Assembly: GCA_902491515.1 (NCBI GenBank) | Contig: CABUIC010000027.1 | Location: 1-38,203 of the forward strand | Direction of reading: 5' to 3' | DNA from: an uncultured Porphyromonadaceae bacterium | GTDB taxonomy: Bacteria; Bacteroidota; Bacteroidia; Bacteroidales; Muribaculaceae | DNA length: 38,203 nt | Shown: in pieces, positions 32,205-38,203 of the stretch | How positions within the stretch are numbered: position 1 is the stretch's first letter | Layout of the letters: every line of letters starts with the position of its first letter | Notes under the pieces: generated by a model | The model's input: the letters and a program-made list of their open reading frames with translations, nothing else | Database searches by the model: none | Told to the model about the DNA's origin: nothing | Program-made: the position numbers and the translations under genes

Positions 32205-32265
32205 AGGACGCACGAGCCGTGCGTCCCTACAGTTCGATAATTGTTTTCGTAGTTTTGCAACATCC
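32205..32265. repeat. 61-bp palindrome-bearing repeat, copy E
   Basis: It has the same layout as copy D: palindrome arms GGACGCACG and CGTGCGTCC, then CTACAGTTCGATAATTG, ending TTTTGCAACATC. It lies in the mreB-mreC gap in the same orientation as copy D downstream of rodA, so the two copies bracket mreC, mreD, mrdA and rodA as direct repeats about 4.9 kb apart. Confidence 0.85.
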
Positions 32266-32306
32266 CGAAGTCTGACGGTTCCCGCGGCGTTCGCGGGTGT
32301 CGGTAA

Positions 32307-33326
32307 TCAGCGGATGAGGAACTTGAACTTGTCGACGTTCTTGAGGGCCACGCCCGTACCTTTGGCGACGGCGAGGAGCGGGTCCTCGGCGGTGTGGAAC
32401 TGGATGCCGATTTTGTCGGTGAGTCGCTTCTCGAGGCCACGGAGGAGTGCTCCGCCGCCGGCGAGATAGATGCCGTTGCGGACGATGTCGGCGTAGAGCT
32501 CGGGGGGCGTCTGCTCGAGTGCGCTGAGAACGGCTGCCTCGATTTTGGAGATAGTCTTCTCGATGCAGTGGCTGACTTCCTGATAGCTGACAGGGACTTC
32601 GAGGGGGAGCGATGTCATCAGGTTGGGCCCGTGGACGATGTAGTCCTCCGGGGGATTCTCAAGCTCGGTGAGGGCGGAGCCGACGTGCATCTTGATCTGC
32701 TCTGCGGTACGGACGCCGACCTTGAGGTTGTGGGCGCGGCGCATGTGGTTGAGGATGTCCTCGGTGAGGTCGTCGCCGGCAATCTGGATGCTCTTGTTGG
32801 AGACGATGCCTCCGAGGGATATTACGGCGATTTCGGTGGTGCCGCCGCCTATGTCGACAATCATGTTGCCTTCGGGGGCCTCGACGTCAAGGCCGATGCC
32901 GAGGGCGGCGGCCATGGGCTCGTAAATCATGTAGACGTCGCGTCCGTCGGCATGTTCGGAGGAGTCGCGGACGGCACGGATTTCCACTTCGGTGGAGCCG
33001 GAGGGGATGCCTACGACCATCCGGAGGGAGGGGGAGAACCAGTTGCTCTTGGCGCTGGCCTTCTTCACGAGGCCGCGGATCATGAGCTCGGCGGCGTTGA
33101 AGTCGGCGATGACGCCCTGGCGGAGTGGACGCACCGTGCGGATGCCGGGGTGGCCCTTTCCTTCCATCAGGTGGGCTTCCTTTCCGACGGCGATAAGCTT
33201 TTCGGTGCGGGTATCGAGGGCCACGATCGAGGGTTCGTTGATTACGATTTTATCATTGTGGATGATAATCGTGTTTGCCGTGCCCAGGTCCATGGCGATT
33301 TCTTTCGTAAGGGAGAAGAATCTCAT
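32307..33326 (-). CDS. mreB: Actin-like cell-shape protein MreB
   Basis: MreB forms membrane-associated filaments that orient elongation-specific wall synthesis. The 339-residue protein starts MRFFSLTKEIAMDLGTANT, with the phosphate-1 loop DLGTANTIIIH. It has the connect and phosphate-2 regions (MIVDIGGGTTEIAVISLGG) and the adenosine motif YLAGGGALLRGLEKRL. The length is standard. It is preceded by purH 52 bp upstream and shows no separate promoter with a good -7 box, so it is probably transcribed from the purH promoter. A large antisense frame across it is a codon shadow. Confidence 0.97.
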   Translation of the reverse strand: MRFFSLTKEIAMDLGTANTIIIHNDKIVINEPSIVALDTRTEKLIAVGKEAHLMEGKGHPGIRTVRPLRQGVIADFNAAELMIRGLVKKASAKSNWFSPSLRMVVGIPSGSTEVEIRAVRDSSEHADGRDVYMIYEPMAAALGIGLDVEAPEGNMIVDIGGGTTEIAVISLGGIVSNKSIQIAGDDLTEDILNHMRRAHNLKVGVRTAEQIKMHVGSALTELENPPEDYIVHGPNLMTSLPLEVPVSYQEVSHCIEKTISKIEAAVLSALEQTPPELYADIVRNGIYLAGGGALLRGLEKRLTDKIGIQFHTAEDPLLAVAKGTGVALKNVDKFKFLIR

Positions 33327-33378
33327 TGGATTTTCAGGGGGGGTAGGAGGGTTATTAATGGAGAGATGTCTGTATCGT

Positions 33379-34926
33379 TTAGTGGCGGAAGTGACGGAAG
33401 CCGGTGAGGACCATAGTCATTCCGTGAGTCTTGCAGTAGTCGATGCTCTCGGCGTCGCGGATGGAGCCGCCGGGCTGGATAACATTCTCGACGCCTGCGC
33501 GGTGGGCTATTTCAACGCAGTCGGCGAAGGGGAAGAAAGCGTCGGAAGCCATTGCGGAGCCCTTGAGGTCGAAACCGAAGCTCTCGGCCTTAGCGATAGC
33601 CTGTTTGAGTGCATCCACGCGGGAGGTCTGGCCTACGCCGGAGGCGAGGAGCTGACCGTTCTTGGCGAGGACGATGGCGTTGCTCTTGGAGTGCTTTACG
33701 ATCTTGTTGGCGAAAAGCATGTCGGCCACGGCTTCGTCGGTGAGATTAGCGCCGCTGACGAGCTTTAGCTCTTCGGGCGACTCGGCCTTGGTGTCGCGGT
33801 CCTGACAGAGGACGCCGTTGAGGACGGTGCGCACGGTCTTGCGGGTGTCGAGGGCGTGCTTCTGGACGAGGATGATGCGGTTCTTTTTCTGCTTGAGAAT
33901 GGCAAGGGCATCGTCGGAGTAGGCGGGAGCGATGATGACCTCGAAGAAAATCTTGCCGATTTCCTCTGCGGCGTTGGCCTCGACGGGACCGTTGGCGACA
34001 ATGACGCCCCCGAATGCGCTGACGGGGTCGCCGGCGAGGGCATCGGTCCAGGCCTCGGCGATGGTTCCGCGTGTTGCGAGGCCGCAGGCGTTGTTGTGCT
34101 TGAGGATTGCCACTGTGGGCTTTTCGCCGAACTCGGCGATGAGAGCGCAGGCGGAGTCGATGTCAAGAAGGTTGTTATAGGAAATTTCCTTTCCGTGGAG
34201 CTGGTCGAACATCTCGTCGAACTGACCGAAGAAAGCACCGGCCTGATGGGGGTTTTCGCCGTAGCGGAGGTGCATCTGACCGTCGACAGCCATACGGAGC
34301 GCGCCGGGCGCGGGAGCCTTCTCGGGAGCCGTGGATGCGAACCAGTTGAAGATGGCGGCGTCGTATCCGGAGCTGACGGCGAATGCCGTCTGGGCCATGA
34401 AGCGGCGCTCGGCGAGGGAAGTCTGCGCGCCGGAGGTGTTGAGGATAGCCTCGAGGTATGCGTACTGGTGCTTCGAGGGGATGATGAGGGTGTCGTTGAA
34501 GTTCTTGGCGGCGGCGCGGATGAGGGAGATGCCGCCTATGTCGATTTTCTCGATGATGTCTTCGGGAGTGGCGCCGGGAGTGGCAACGGTGGCTTCAAAA
34601 GGATAGAGATCCACGAGCACGAGGTCGATTGCAGGTATTTCGTACTCGGCGAGCTGGGCGAGGTCACCCTCGTTCTCGCGTCGCGCGAGAATTCCGCCGA
34701 ACACCTTGGGGTGGAGCGTCTTCACGCGTCCTCCGAGAATGGAGGGATAGCCGGTGAGGCCCTCGACGGCCGTGCAAGGAAGGCCGAGGCCCTCGATGAA
34801 AGCGCGTGTGCCGCCCGTGCTGATGAGCTCAACGCCGAGGCTGTGAAGTTTTCTCACTATAGGTTCAAGTCCGGTCTTGTCGAACACCGAAATCAATGCG
34901 CTGTGGATTTCTTTAGTTGAAGCCAT
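33379..34926 (-). CDS. purH: Bifunctional AICAR formyltransferase/IMP cyclohydrolase
   Basis: PurH carries out the last two steps of IMP synthesis, formylation of AICAR with 10-formyl-THF and ring closure. The 515-residue protein has the N-terminal MGS-like cyclohydrolase domain (ALISVFDKTGLEP, then ELISTGGTRAFIEGLG and GGRVKTLHPKVFGGIL). The C-terminal transformylase domain has LRYGENPHQAGAF, LKHNNACGLA and the end motif SDAFFPFADCVEIAHRAGV. Length and domain order are normal. As in many Bacteroidota it leads the mreBCD-mrdA-rodA cluster, tying purine synthesis to cell-shape genes in one probable transcript. Confidence 0.97.
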   Translation of the reverse strand: MASTKEIHSALISVFDKTGLEPIVRKLHSLGVELISTGGTRAFIEGLGLPCTAVEGLTGYPSILGGRVKTLHPKVFGGILARRENEGDLAQLAEYEIPAIDLVLVDLYPFEATVATPGATPEDIIEKIDIGGISLIRAAAKNFNDTLIIPSKHQYAYLEAILNTSGAQTSLAERRFMAQTAFAVSSGYDAAIFNWFASTAPEKAPAPGALRMAVDGQMHLRYGENPHQAGAFFGQFDEMFDQLHGKEISYNNLLDIDSACALIAEFGEKPTVAILKHNNACGLATRGTIAEAWTDALAGDPVSAFGGVIVANGPVEANAAEEIGKIFFEVIIAPAYSDDALAILKQKKNRIILVQKHALDTRKTVRTVLNGVLCQDRDTKAESPEELKLVSGANLTDEAVADMLFANKIVKHSKSNAIVLAKNGQLLASGVGQTSRVDALKQAIAKAESFGFDLKGSAMASDAFFPFADCVEIAHRAGVENVIQPGGSIRDAESIDYCKTHGMTMVLTGFRHFRH

Positions 34927-34981
34927 GCTGATTGGAGACGTTTGTACGAATTGGAAATGCTTGTTTTATTGATTCAGACCA

Positions 34982-34989
34982 CAAAATTA
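34982..34989 (-). promoter_or_regulatory. -7 box of purH-mre cluster
   Basis: TAATTTTG on the - strand fits the -7 consensus 56 nt before the ATG. The region where -33 would lie has no TTG; it is C-rich on the + strand. No purine riboswitch is recognisable in the leader. Confidence 0.55.
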
Positions 34990-35049
34990 CAAAAAAAAAT
35001 CCACCCTACCCCATTCCCCGGCATACTTTTTTCCAACATCCGAAAAAAA

Positions 35050-35075
35050 GGGAGGGAAAGGGAGGGAAAGGGAGG
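35050..35075 (+). repeat. G-rich tandem repeat, possible G-quadruplex
   Basis: Five GGG runs and a final GG, spaced by A or AAA, form a 10-bp unit (GGGAGGGAAA) repeated about 2.6 times on the + strand. It lies between the DUF3037 gene end and the purH promoter. Four or more GGG runs with short loops meet the usual G-quadruplex pattern. Confidence 0.7.
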
Positions 35076-35131
35076 TAAAAATGCCTGAAAGAAGCATCTG
35101 CCGAGTGGGGATTGAGGGACAATGCTGATTC

Positions 35132-35497
35132 CTATACCAGTTCGGCGAGGAGGCGGGCGAAGGTTGAGTCGAGGTCGGAGGAGAGGCCGGGGTGCGGGCG
35201 GGATGTGGTGATGGAGGCGGAGCGGACGGCGGTGAGCCAGCGGAAGCGCTCGTGGGGCTCGAGGGCGGCTGTATAGGGAGCCTTTCCTTCGGCCACGAGG
35301 AGGAAGGAGCGGAGCTGGGACTCGAGAAGGTCGAGGTCCGCGGCGGGGAAGAGGGCGGCGATGCGCGCGCGGTCGAGGCGGATTTCGGCGCGGAGCCAGC
35401 GGCGGCGCTTGCACATCATGACGAGTCCGACGTTTACGAACTCCTCGCGCTCGACGCAGGGGACGTAGCGCACCGTGGCGTATTCATACAAGTGCAT
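35132..35497 (-). CDS. DUF3037-family protein
   Basis: The 121-residue protein has the DUF3037 start LYEYATVRYVPCVEREEFVNVGLVM and a typical mid-region (RARIAALFPAADLDLLESQL). Its function is unknown. It regularly follows a HipA-like kinase gene in bacteria, as it does here, and the two overlap. I use the ATG at 35497 (14-bp overlap); the ATG at 35515 (32-bp overlap) would add six residues, and the frame beyond that is a shadow of the kinase gene. It is the last gene of a two-gene leftward unit and is probably the kinase's partner or substrate; this is inference. Confidence 0.82.
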   Translation of the reverse strand: MHLYEYATVRYVPCVEREEFVNVGLVMMCKRRRWLRAEIRLDRARIAALFPAADLDLLESQLRSFLLVAEGKAPYTAALEPHERFRWLTAVRSASITTSRPHPGLSSDLDSTFARLLAELV

Positions 35498-36272
35498 TCC
35501 TGGCTTCTCGGGCATGGTCGACGAATATTCGGGAGTTGGACAGTCTGGTTTTGAGGAATTCGGAGTAGACCCTGCGCTGCTCGGCGGGGCTGACCTCCTC
35601 CGAGGCGGCAAGGAGCCACTCCTCGGGAACGGCGGCGACAATGGCGTCGATGACTTCGGAGGTTATGAGCCGGCGCATCTCGGCGTCGGCTTCGTCGAGG
35701 CGGGAGGCGTCGCGCAGGAGGGCATGGTCCTTGATGTAAGGGAAAGGCGAGAGGGCGGCCTTCTCCCAGCCGGACCAGTTGTGGTGGAAATATAGGGATG
35801 CGCCGTGGTCGATGAGCCAGAGCTCGCGGGCGTGCCAGAGGAGCATATTGGTGTTGCGCCATGTGCGGTCCACGTTGGTCATGAACGCGTCGACCCAGAC
35901 AATTCGGGAGGCCTCCAGGGGGTCTGCGCGGTTGACGGCCACGTCCCATGTGAGGGCACCGGAGAGGAAATGGAGCCCGAGGTTGAGGCCGCGGGAGGCG
36001 CGGAGGAGGTCCTGGATTTCCTCGTCGCCCTCAGTGCGTCCGAAGTCCTCGTCGAGGTTCACGAACACGAGCTCGGGCACACGGAGTCCTGCGGCGCGGG
36101 CGATTTCACCGCCGATGAACTCGGCGATTAGGGCCTTGGCTCCATGACCTCCGCCACGGAACTTGAGGACATACTTGAAGCCGTCGTCGGCATCGACCAG
36201 CGCCGGCAGCGAGCCGCCCTCGCGCAGCGGGAGCACATAACGCACGGCATCGACAGTTCGGATTTCGTTCAT
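35484..36272 (-). CDS. HipA-like protein kinase
   Basis: The 262-residue protein resembles the shorter HipA-like kinases that pair with DUF3037, not full-length HipA. Visible kinase-like features are an N-lobe with VLKFRGGG (35-42; K37 as candidate ATP-binding lysine), the segment VDAFMTNVDRTWRNTNML (127-144) matching the HipA catalytic loop with D135 and N-rich residues, and LIDHGASL (153-160) as the DFG-like metal site. Known HipA phosphorylates GltX; the target here is unknown. No HipB-type antitoxin is adjacent. I use the ATG at 36272 because the preceding codons overlap the leader and its tandem repeat. Confidence 0.82.
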   Translation of the reverse strand: MNEIRTVDAVRYVLPLREGGSLPALVDADDGFKYVLKFRGGGHGAKALIAEFIGGEIARAAGLRVPELVFVNLDEDFGRTEGDEEIQDLLRASRGLNLGLHFLSGALTWDVAVNRADPLEASRIVWVDAFMTNVDRTWRNTNMLLWHARELWLIDHGASLYFHHNWSGWEKAALSPFPYIKDHALLRDASRLDEADAEMRRLITSEVIDAIVAAVPEEWLLAASEEVSPAEQRRVYSEFLKTRLSNSRIFVDHAREARNALV

Positions 36273-36290
36273 ATGAAAGCTAAACGCACA

Positions 36291-36316
36291 AGCGGGAGCA
36301 AGCGGGAGCAAAGTTA
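36291..36316 (-). promoter_or_regulatory. -7 box and 10-bp tandem duplication upstream of the HipA-like gene
   Basis: AGCGGGAGCA is duplicated exactly at 36291-36300 and 36301-36310. Partly overlapping it is TAACTTTG on the - strand (36309-36316), a good -7 box. The duplication falls in the predicted leader. No -33 TTG is seen. Confidence 0.5.
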
Positions 36317-36333
36317 CAAGGCCCTGAAAAAAC

Positions 36334-36780
36334 TCACTCCTCGAAGGCTTTGTTTTTGATGTGGCGCCCGGTCAGTTCTTCGAGAAAATCGGCGCGCATT
36401 ACGGCAAGGAGATCTCTGGTGTACTCTAGGAGGAGGCCCTTGTAGTGGGTGACATCCTTGTGGTTGAATCCGGTAATTTTTTCCCAGGGGGTGATTCGGG
36501 CCGCATCTCTATATGCCTGTCTGATGGCCTCACGGTCATCGTCAGTCAGGAGGCGGCGGAGTTTCTGCTCCTCAAGCACGAGGGGCTTTTCAGAATACCT
36601 ACCCCATAGCCCTTCGAGGAAACCTCGGTATTCGGCCTCGATTTTCAGGGGTAGCCCCGGCGTATAGTCTTCAATAGTCTCAGGTCGATTATGAGCGGCT
36701 TCTTCGACGAGCTTGCCGAAGTATGTGTCAAGAAGCTCCCGTTCCTTTTCCCTGCACTGATTCTCTAAGTTTTTGTCCAT
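36334..36780 (-). CDS. Hypothetical charged protein, 148 aa
   Basis: I do not recognise this protein. It has 148 residues, is highly charged and mostly helical-looking (CREKERELLDTYFGKLVEEA, DDREAIRQAYRDAARITPWE, LLLEYTRDLLAVMRADFLEEL), and has no signal peptide or membrane segment, so it is probably a soluble cytoplasmic protein. The start MDKNLENQ at 36780 follows its own promoter; the longer frame to 36849 would include that promoter. It is a single-gene unit between the kinase pair and the leucine-rich repeat gene. Coding status is supported by composition and promoter, not by homology. Confidence 0.75.
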   Translation of the reverse strand: MDKNLENQCREKERELLDTYFGKLVEEAAHNRPETIEDYTPGLPLKIEAEYRGFLEGLWGRYSEKPLVLEEQKLRRLLTDDDREAIRQAYRDAARITPWEKITGFNHKDVTHYKGLLLEYTRDLLAVMRADFLEELTGRHIKNKAFEE

Positions 36781-36819
36781 GTCGTGTCCGATAATTCGTA
36801 GTGTCCTGTTGCGTTTCCG

Positions 36820-36850
36820 CAAATATAGCTTAAATTTTCGAAATAGCAAA
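36820..36850 (-). promoter_or_regulatory. Promoter of the 148-aa hypothetical gene
   Basis: On the - strand TTTG (36847-36850), 19 nt from TTG, then TATATTTG (36820-36827). The leader is about 35 nt. Confidence 0.75.
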
Positions 36851-36980
36851 GCCGGATTTGAAGATGAATTTCAGGGTTTCGCGGGAGGTGGCTCGGTCGT
36901 AATTTTTTCGCGTTATGGACGGCAGCGAAGAGCCAGCGCCGCAAGCATCTTCAGATATATTCCATCCATGACTTAATTTA

Positions 36981-38171
36981 TCACATGTCTGTTCTTTCGT
37001 ATATTTCTCCAAATCGGCCCCATACATCCGCCTGTAAATAGGATTGTTGGGTTCCCCGAGGAACTTCAAGGCGCATCCTTGATAAATTTAATCCGGTAAA
37101 AACACTTTCCTTTACAGATATCGGGGAATCCCAATGCACTTTCAGTTCCTGAATTCCGGAATAGGCGAATGTATAATCGCTGAAAGACCGAACATTCCGA
37201 GGAATCTCAAGGCTTGACAAGCCTGAACAATTATAAAAGCACTCTTTGCCTATCTGACTAAGACTTTTCCCGAGATATACATCATTCAAGCTTGTGCAAT
37301 TCTTAAAAGTTGATGTTTCGAGAGACTCCAGTCCATCATTCAGAGCCAGACGTATAAGCGCCGTGCAGCCTTCAAAAGCAGAGTTACCCAGCCTGTCGAG
37401 ATTCACAGGAAGCTCGACTGAAATTAGCGACGTACAATTTTTAAATGCGTTATTTTCTATCTTTAAAATGCTCCCGGAAAAATATACTTCACTTAGCGAA
37501 CGGCAGTCAGCAAATGCGTCCCTACCAACCGCCCTTACCGACTCCGGAAAAACCATTTTCTTTAAAAGATGGCAACCCTCAAAACAAGATTGTCCGATTT
37601 CTTCAATATTCGAGGACAAGTCGACATCCTCGAGCGACTCGCAGCCACAAAAAGCATATATACCTATAGATTCAACTAAATCAGGTATGACTATCCTTTT
37701 TAATGAAGTTTTTGCGAAACACGATCTACCTATGAACACTATTCCTGACGGAAGATTTATTTCTTCCAGCCGAGAGCAGTGATCGAAGATATAGTTTCCT
37801 GATTTAGACGAATCACTACCCAAGTATTTAAGTGTTGAAGGCAGTGTGACTTTTCTCAAATAATCGCAGTATGAAAAGCCTACATCCAATTTAGTACATC
37901 CTTCGCCCACTACGACTTCTTCCAGTTTAGAACATTTGGCAAAAACACTATTGCCATAAAGCGTGTAGATTGTAGGATACTTAGGCGCCTTAATGTCGGC
38001 ATGTATTAAAACCTTTTCGACATCAGTTCCAGCAAAGGCCTGTCTGCCAATGACGTTCAGAGAAACAGGCAAATCCAGAACTCCATGGATGGATGTCTTA
38101 TAAAAAGCTCTCGCCGCGATGCTGTCAACAAGATTCCCGAATTTAACAACGCGAGTTCGGGATAAAAACAT
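36981..38171 (-). CDS. BspA-type leucine-rich repeat protein, 5' end probably missing
   Basis: The 396 visible codons encode a chain of LRR_5/BspA-type repeats of about 23 residues, for example IGRQAFAG, IGRSCFAKTSL, IGIYAFCGCESL, IGQSCFEGCHLL and IENNAFKNCTSL. It ends with EVPRGTQQSYLQADVWGRFG, the usual closing segment of these surface proteins. Such proteins are normally secreted and carry a signal peptide, which is absent. The repeat pattern runs right to the start (RVVKFGNLVDSIAARAFY), and its first eight codons lie inside the terminal inverted repeat. An in-frame TAG is seen upstream at 38190-38192. So the gene is either truncated or joined to a different 5' end across the repeat. Lower G+C than neighbours. 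Confidence 0.8.
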   Translation of the reverse strand: MFLSRTRVVKFGNLVDSIAARAFYKTSIHGVLDLPVSLNVIGRQAFAGTDVEKVLIHADIKAPKYPTIYTLYGNSVFAKCSKLEEVVVGEGCTKLDVGFSYCDYLRKVTLPSTLKYLGSDSSKSGNYIFDHCSRLEEINLPSGIVFIGRSCFAKTSLKRIVIPDLVESIGIYAFCGCESLEDVDLSSNIEEIGQSCFEGCHLLKKMVFPESVRAVGRDAFADCRSLSEVYFSGSILKIENNAFKNCTSLISVELPVNLDRLGNSAFEGCTALIRLALNDGLESLETSTFKNCTSLNDVYLGKSLSQIGKECFYNCSGLSSLEIPRNVRSFSDYTFAYSGIQELKVHWDSPISVKESVFTGLNLSRMRLEVPRGTQQSYLQADVWGRFGEIYERTDM

Positions 38172-38203
38172 ACGATTTTTATCCCATGGCTAAGGGCACA
38201 AAT
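38148..38203. repeat. Right copy of the 56-bp terminal inverted repeat
   Basis: It is the exact reverse complement of 1-56. The dyad GGGATAAAAA/TTTTTATCCC is at 38159-38185. It overlaps the first codons of the leucine-rich repeat gene. See the left copy for interpretation. Confidence 0.95.

Noticed and set aside
32394..33407. A 337-codon open frame on the + strand opposite mreB
   Set aside because: It is exactly antisense to mreB, glycine- and aspartate-rich in the way GC-rich complementary frames are, and shows no family features. Similar long frames opposite purH (33856-34920) and mrdA (29119-30156) were rejected for the same reason.
36830..37069. A 79-codon - strand frame overlapping the end of the leucine-rich repeat gene
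   Set aside because: It overlaps that gene by 89 bp in a different frame and crosses the promoter of the 148-aa gene; no recognisable features.
1..38203. CRISPR arrays, insertion sequences, integrases or phage genes
   Set aside because: I saw no regularly spaced repeats with unique spacers and no transposase, integrase or phage structural motifs in any frame.

Overview
The window looks like chromosomal DNA of a gut-type Bacteroidales bacterium (phylum Bacteroidota). Promoters throughout follow the Bacteroidota pattern, a TTG or TTTG near -33 and TAnnTTTG near -7, 19-20 nt apart. Gene families and order (DUF3822-rsmD, fur-rubrerythrin, purH-mreBCD-mrdA-rodA, OMP_b-brl_3 barrels, a BspA-type leucine-rich repeat protein) also fit. 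A Muribaculaceae- or Alistipes-like member is possible, but I cannot fix the family from sequence alone. The first and last 56 bases are perfect inverted copies of each other, so the window probably ends on a repeat.

Left arm (about 0.2-12 kb): a leftward operon of PMCA-type calcium ATPase, PduO-type adenosyltransferase and a DUF2795 protein; DUF3822 and rsmD; tRNA-Gly(CCC) with its own promoter and terminator; an unrecognised 204-aa gene; a leftward Fur/PerR-like regulator plus rubrerythrin operon; glutamate dehydrogenase; pheS-nth; and a TRIC channel followed by a GtrA-like protein. G+C is high, and the + strand is C-rich whichever way genes point. A dispersed intergenic repeat occurs at 5.5, 7.4 and 9.0 kb.

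Middle (about 12-19.5 kb): an accessory-looking block with visibly lower G+C. It holds a membrane-anchored protein with a C-terminal OmpR-type winged helix, two TonB-receptor-like outer-membrane barrels that lack the usual N-terminal extension, an XRE regulator, a Crp/Fnr regulator, and a secreted protein combining a TonB C-terminal-like domain with a DUF3828-like domain. Three in-phase GTCAGA repeats precede the first barrel. A shared element (ACATTTGTTAAG, 33 bp before a -7-like box) precedes both the second barrel and the TonB-like gene. The block ends beside the 3' end of tRNA-Gln(CTG). I read it as a candidate envelope-sensing and surface-receptor regulon; this is inference.

Right arm (about 19.6-36.3 kb): a clostripain-family lipoprotein, an MscS channel, a small exported protein, a RecA-like ATPase with an altered Walker A motif, recJ and recQ on the + strand, then the leftward purH-mreB-mreC-mreD-mrdA-rodA cell-shape cluster. 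Two direct copies of a 61-bp repeat flank mreC to rodA. Further right are a HipA-like kinase/DUF3037 pair, an unrecognised 148-aa gene and the leucine-rich repeat gene, whose 5' end runs into the terminal inverted repeat. Here the + strand is G-rich in the stretches I sampled, so the GC skew changes sign across the middle block.
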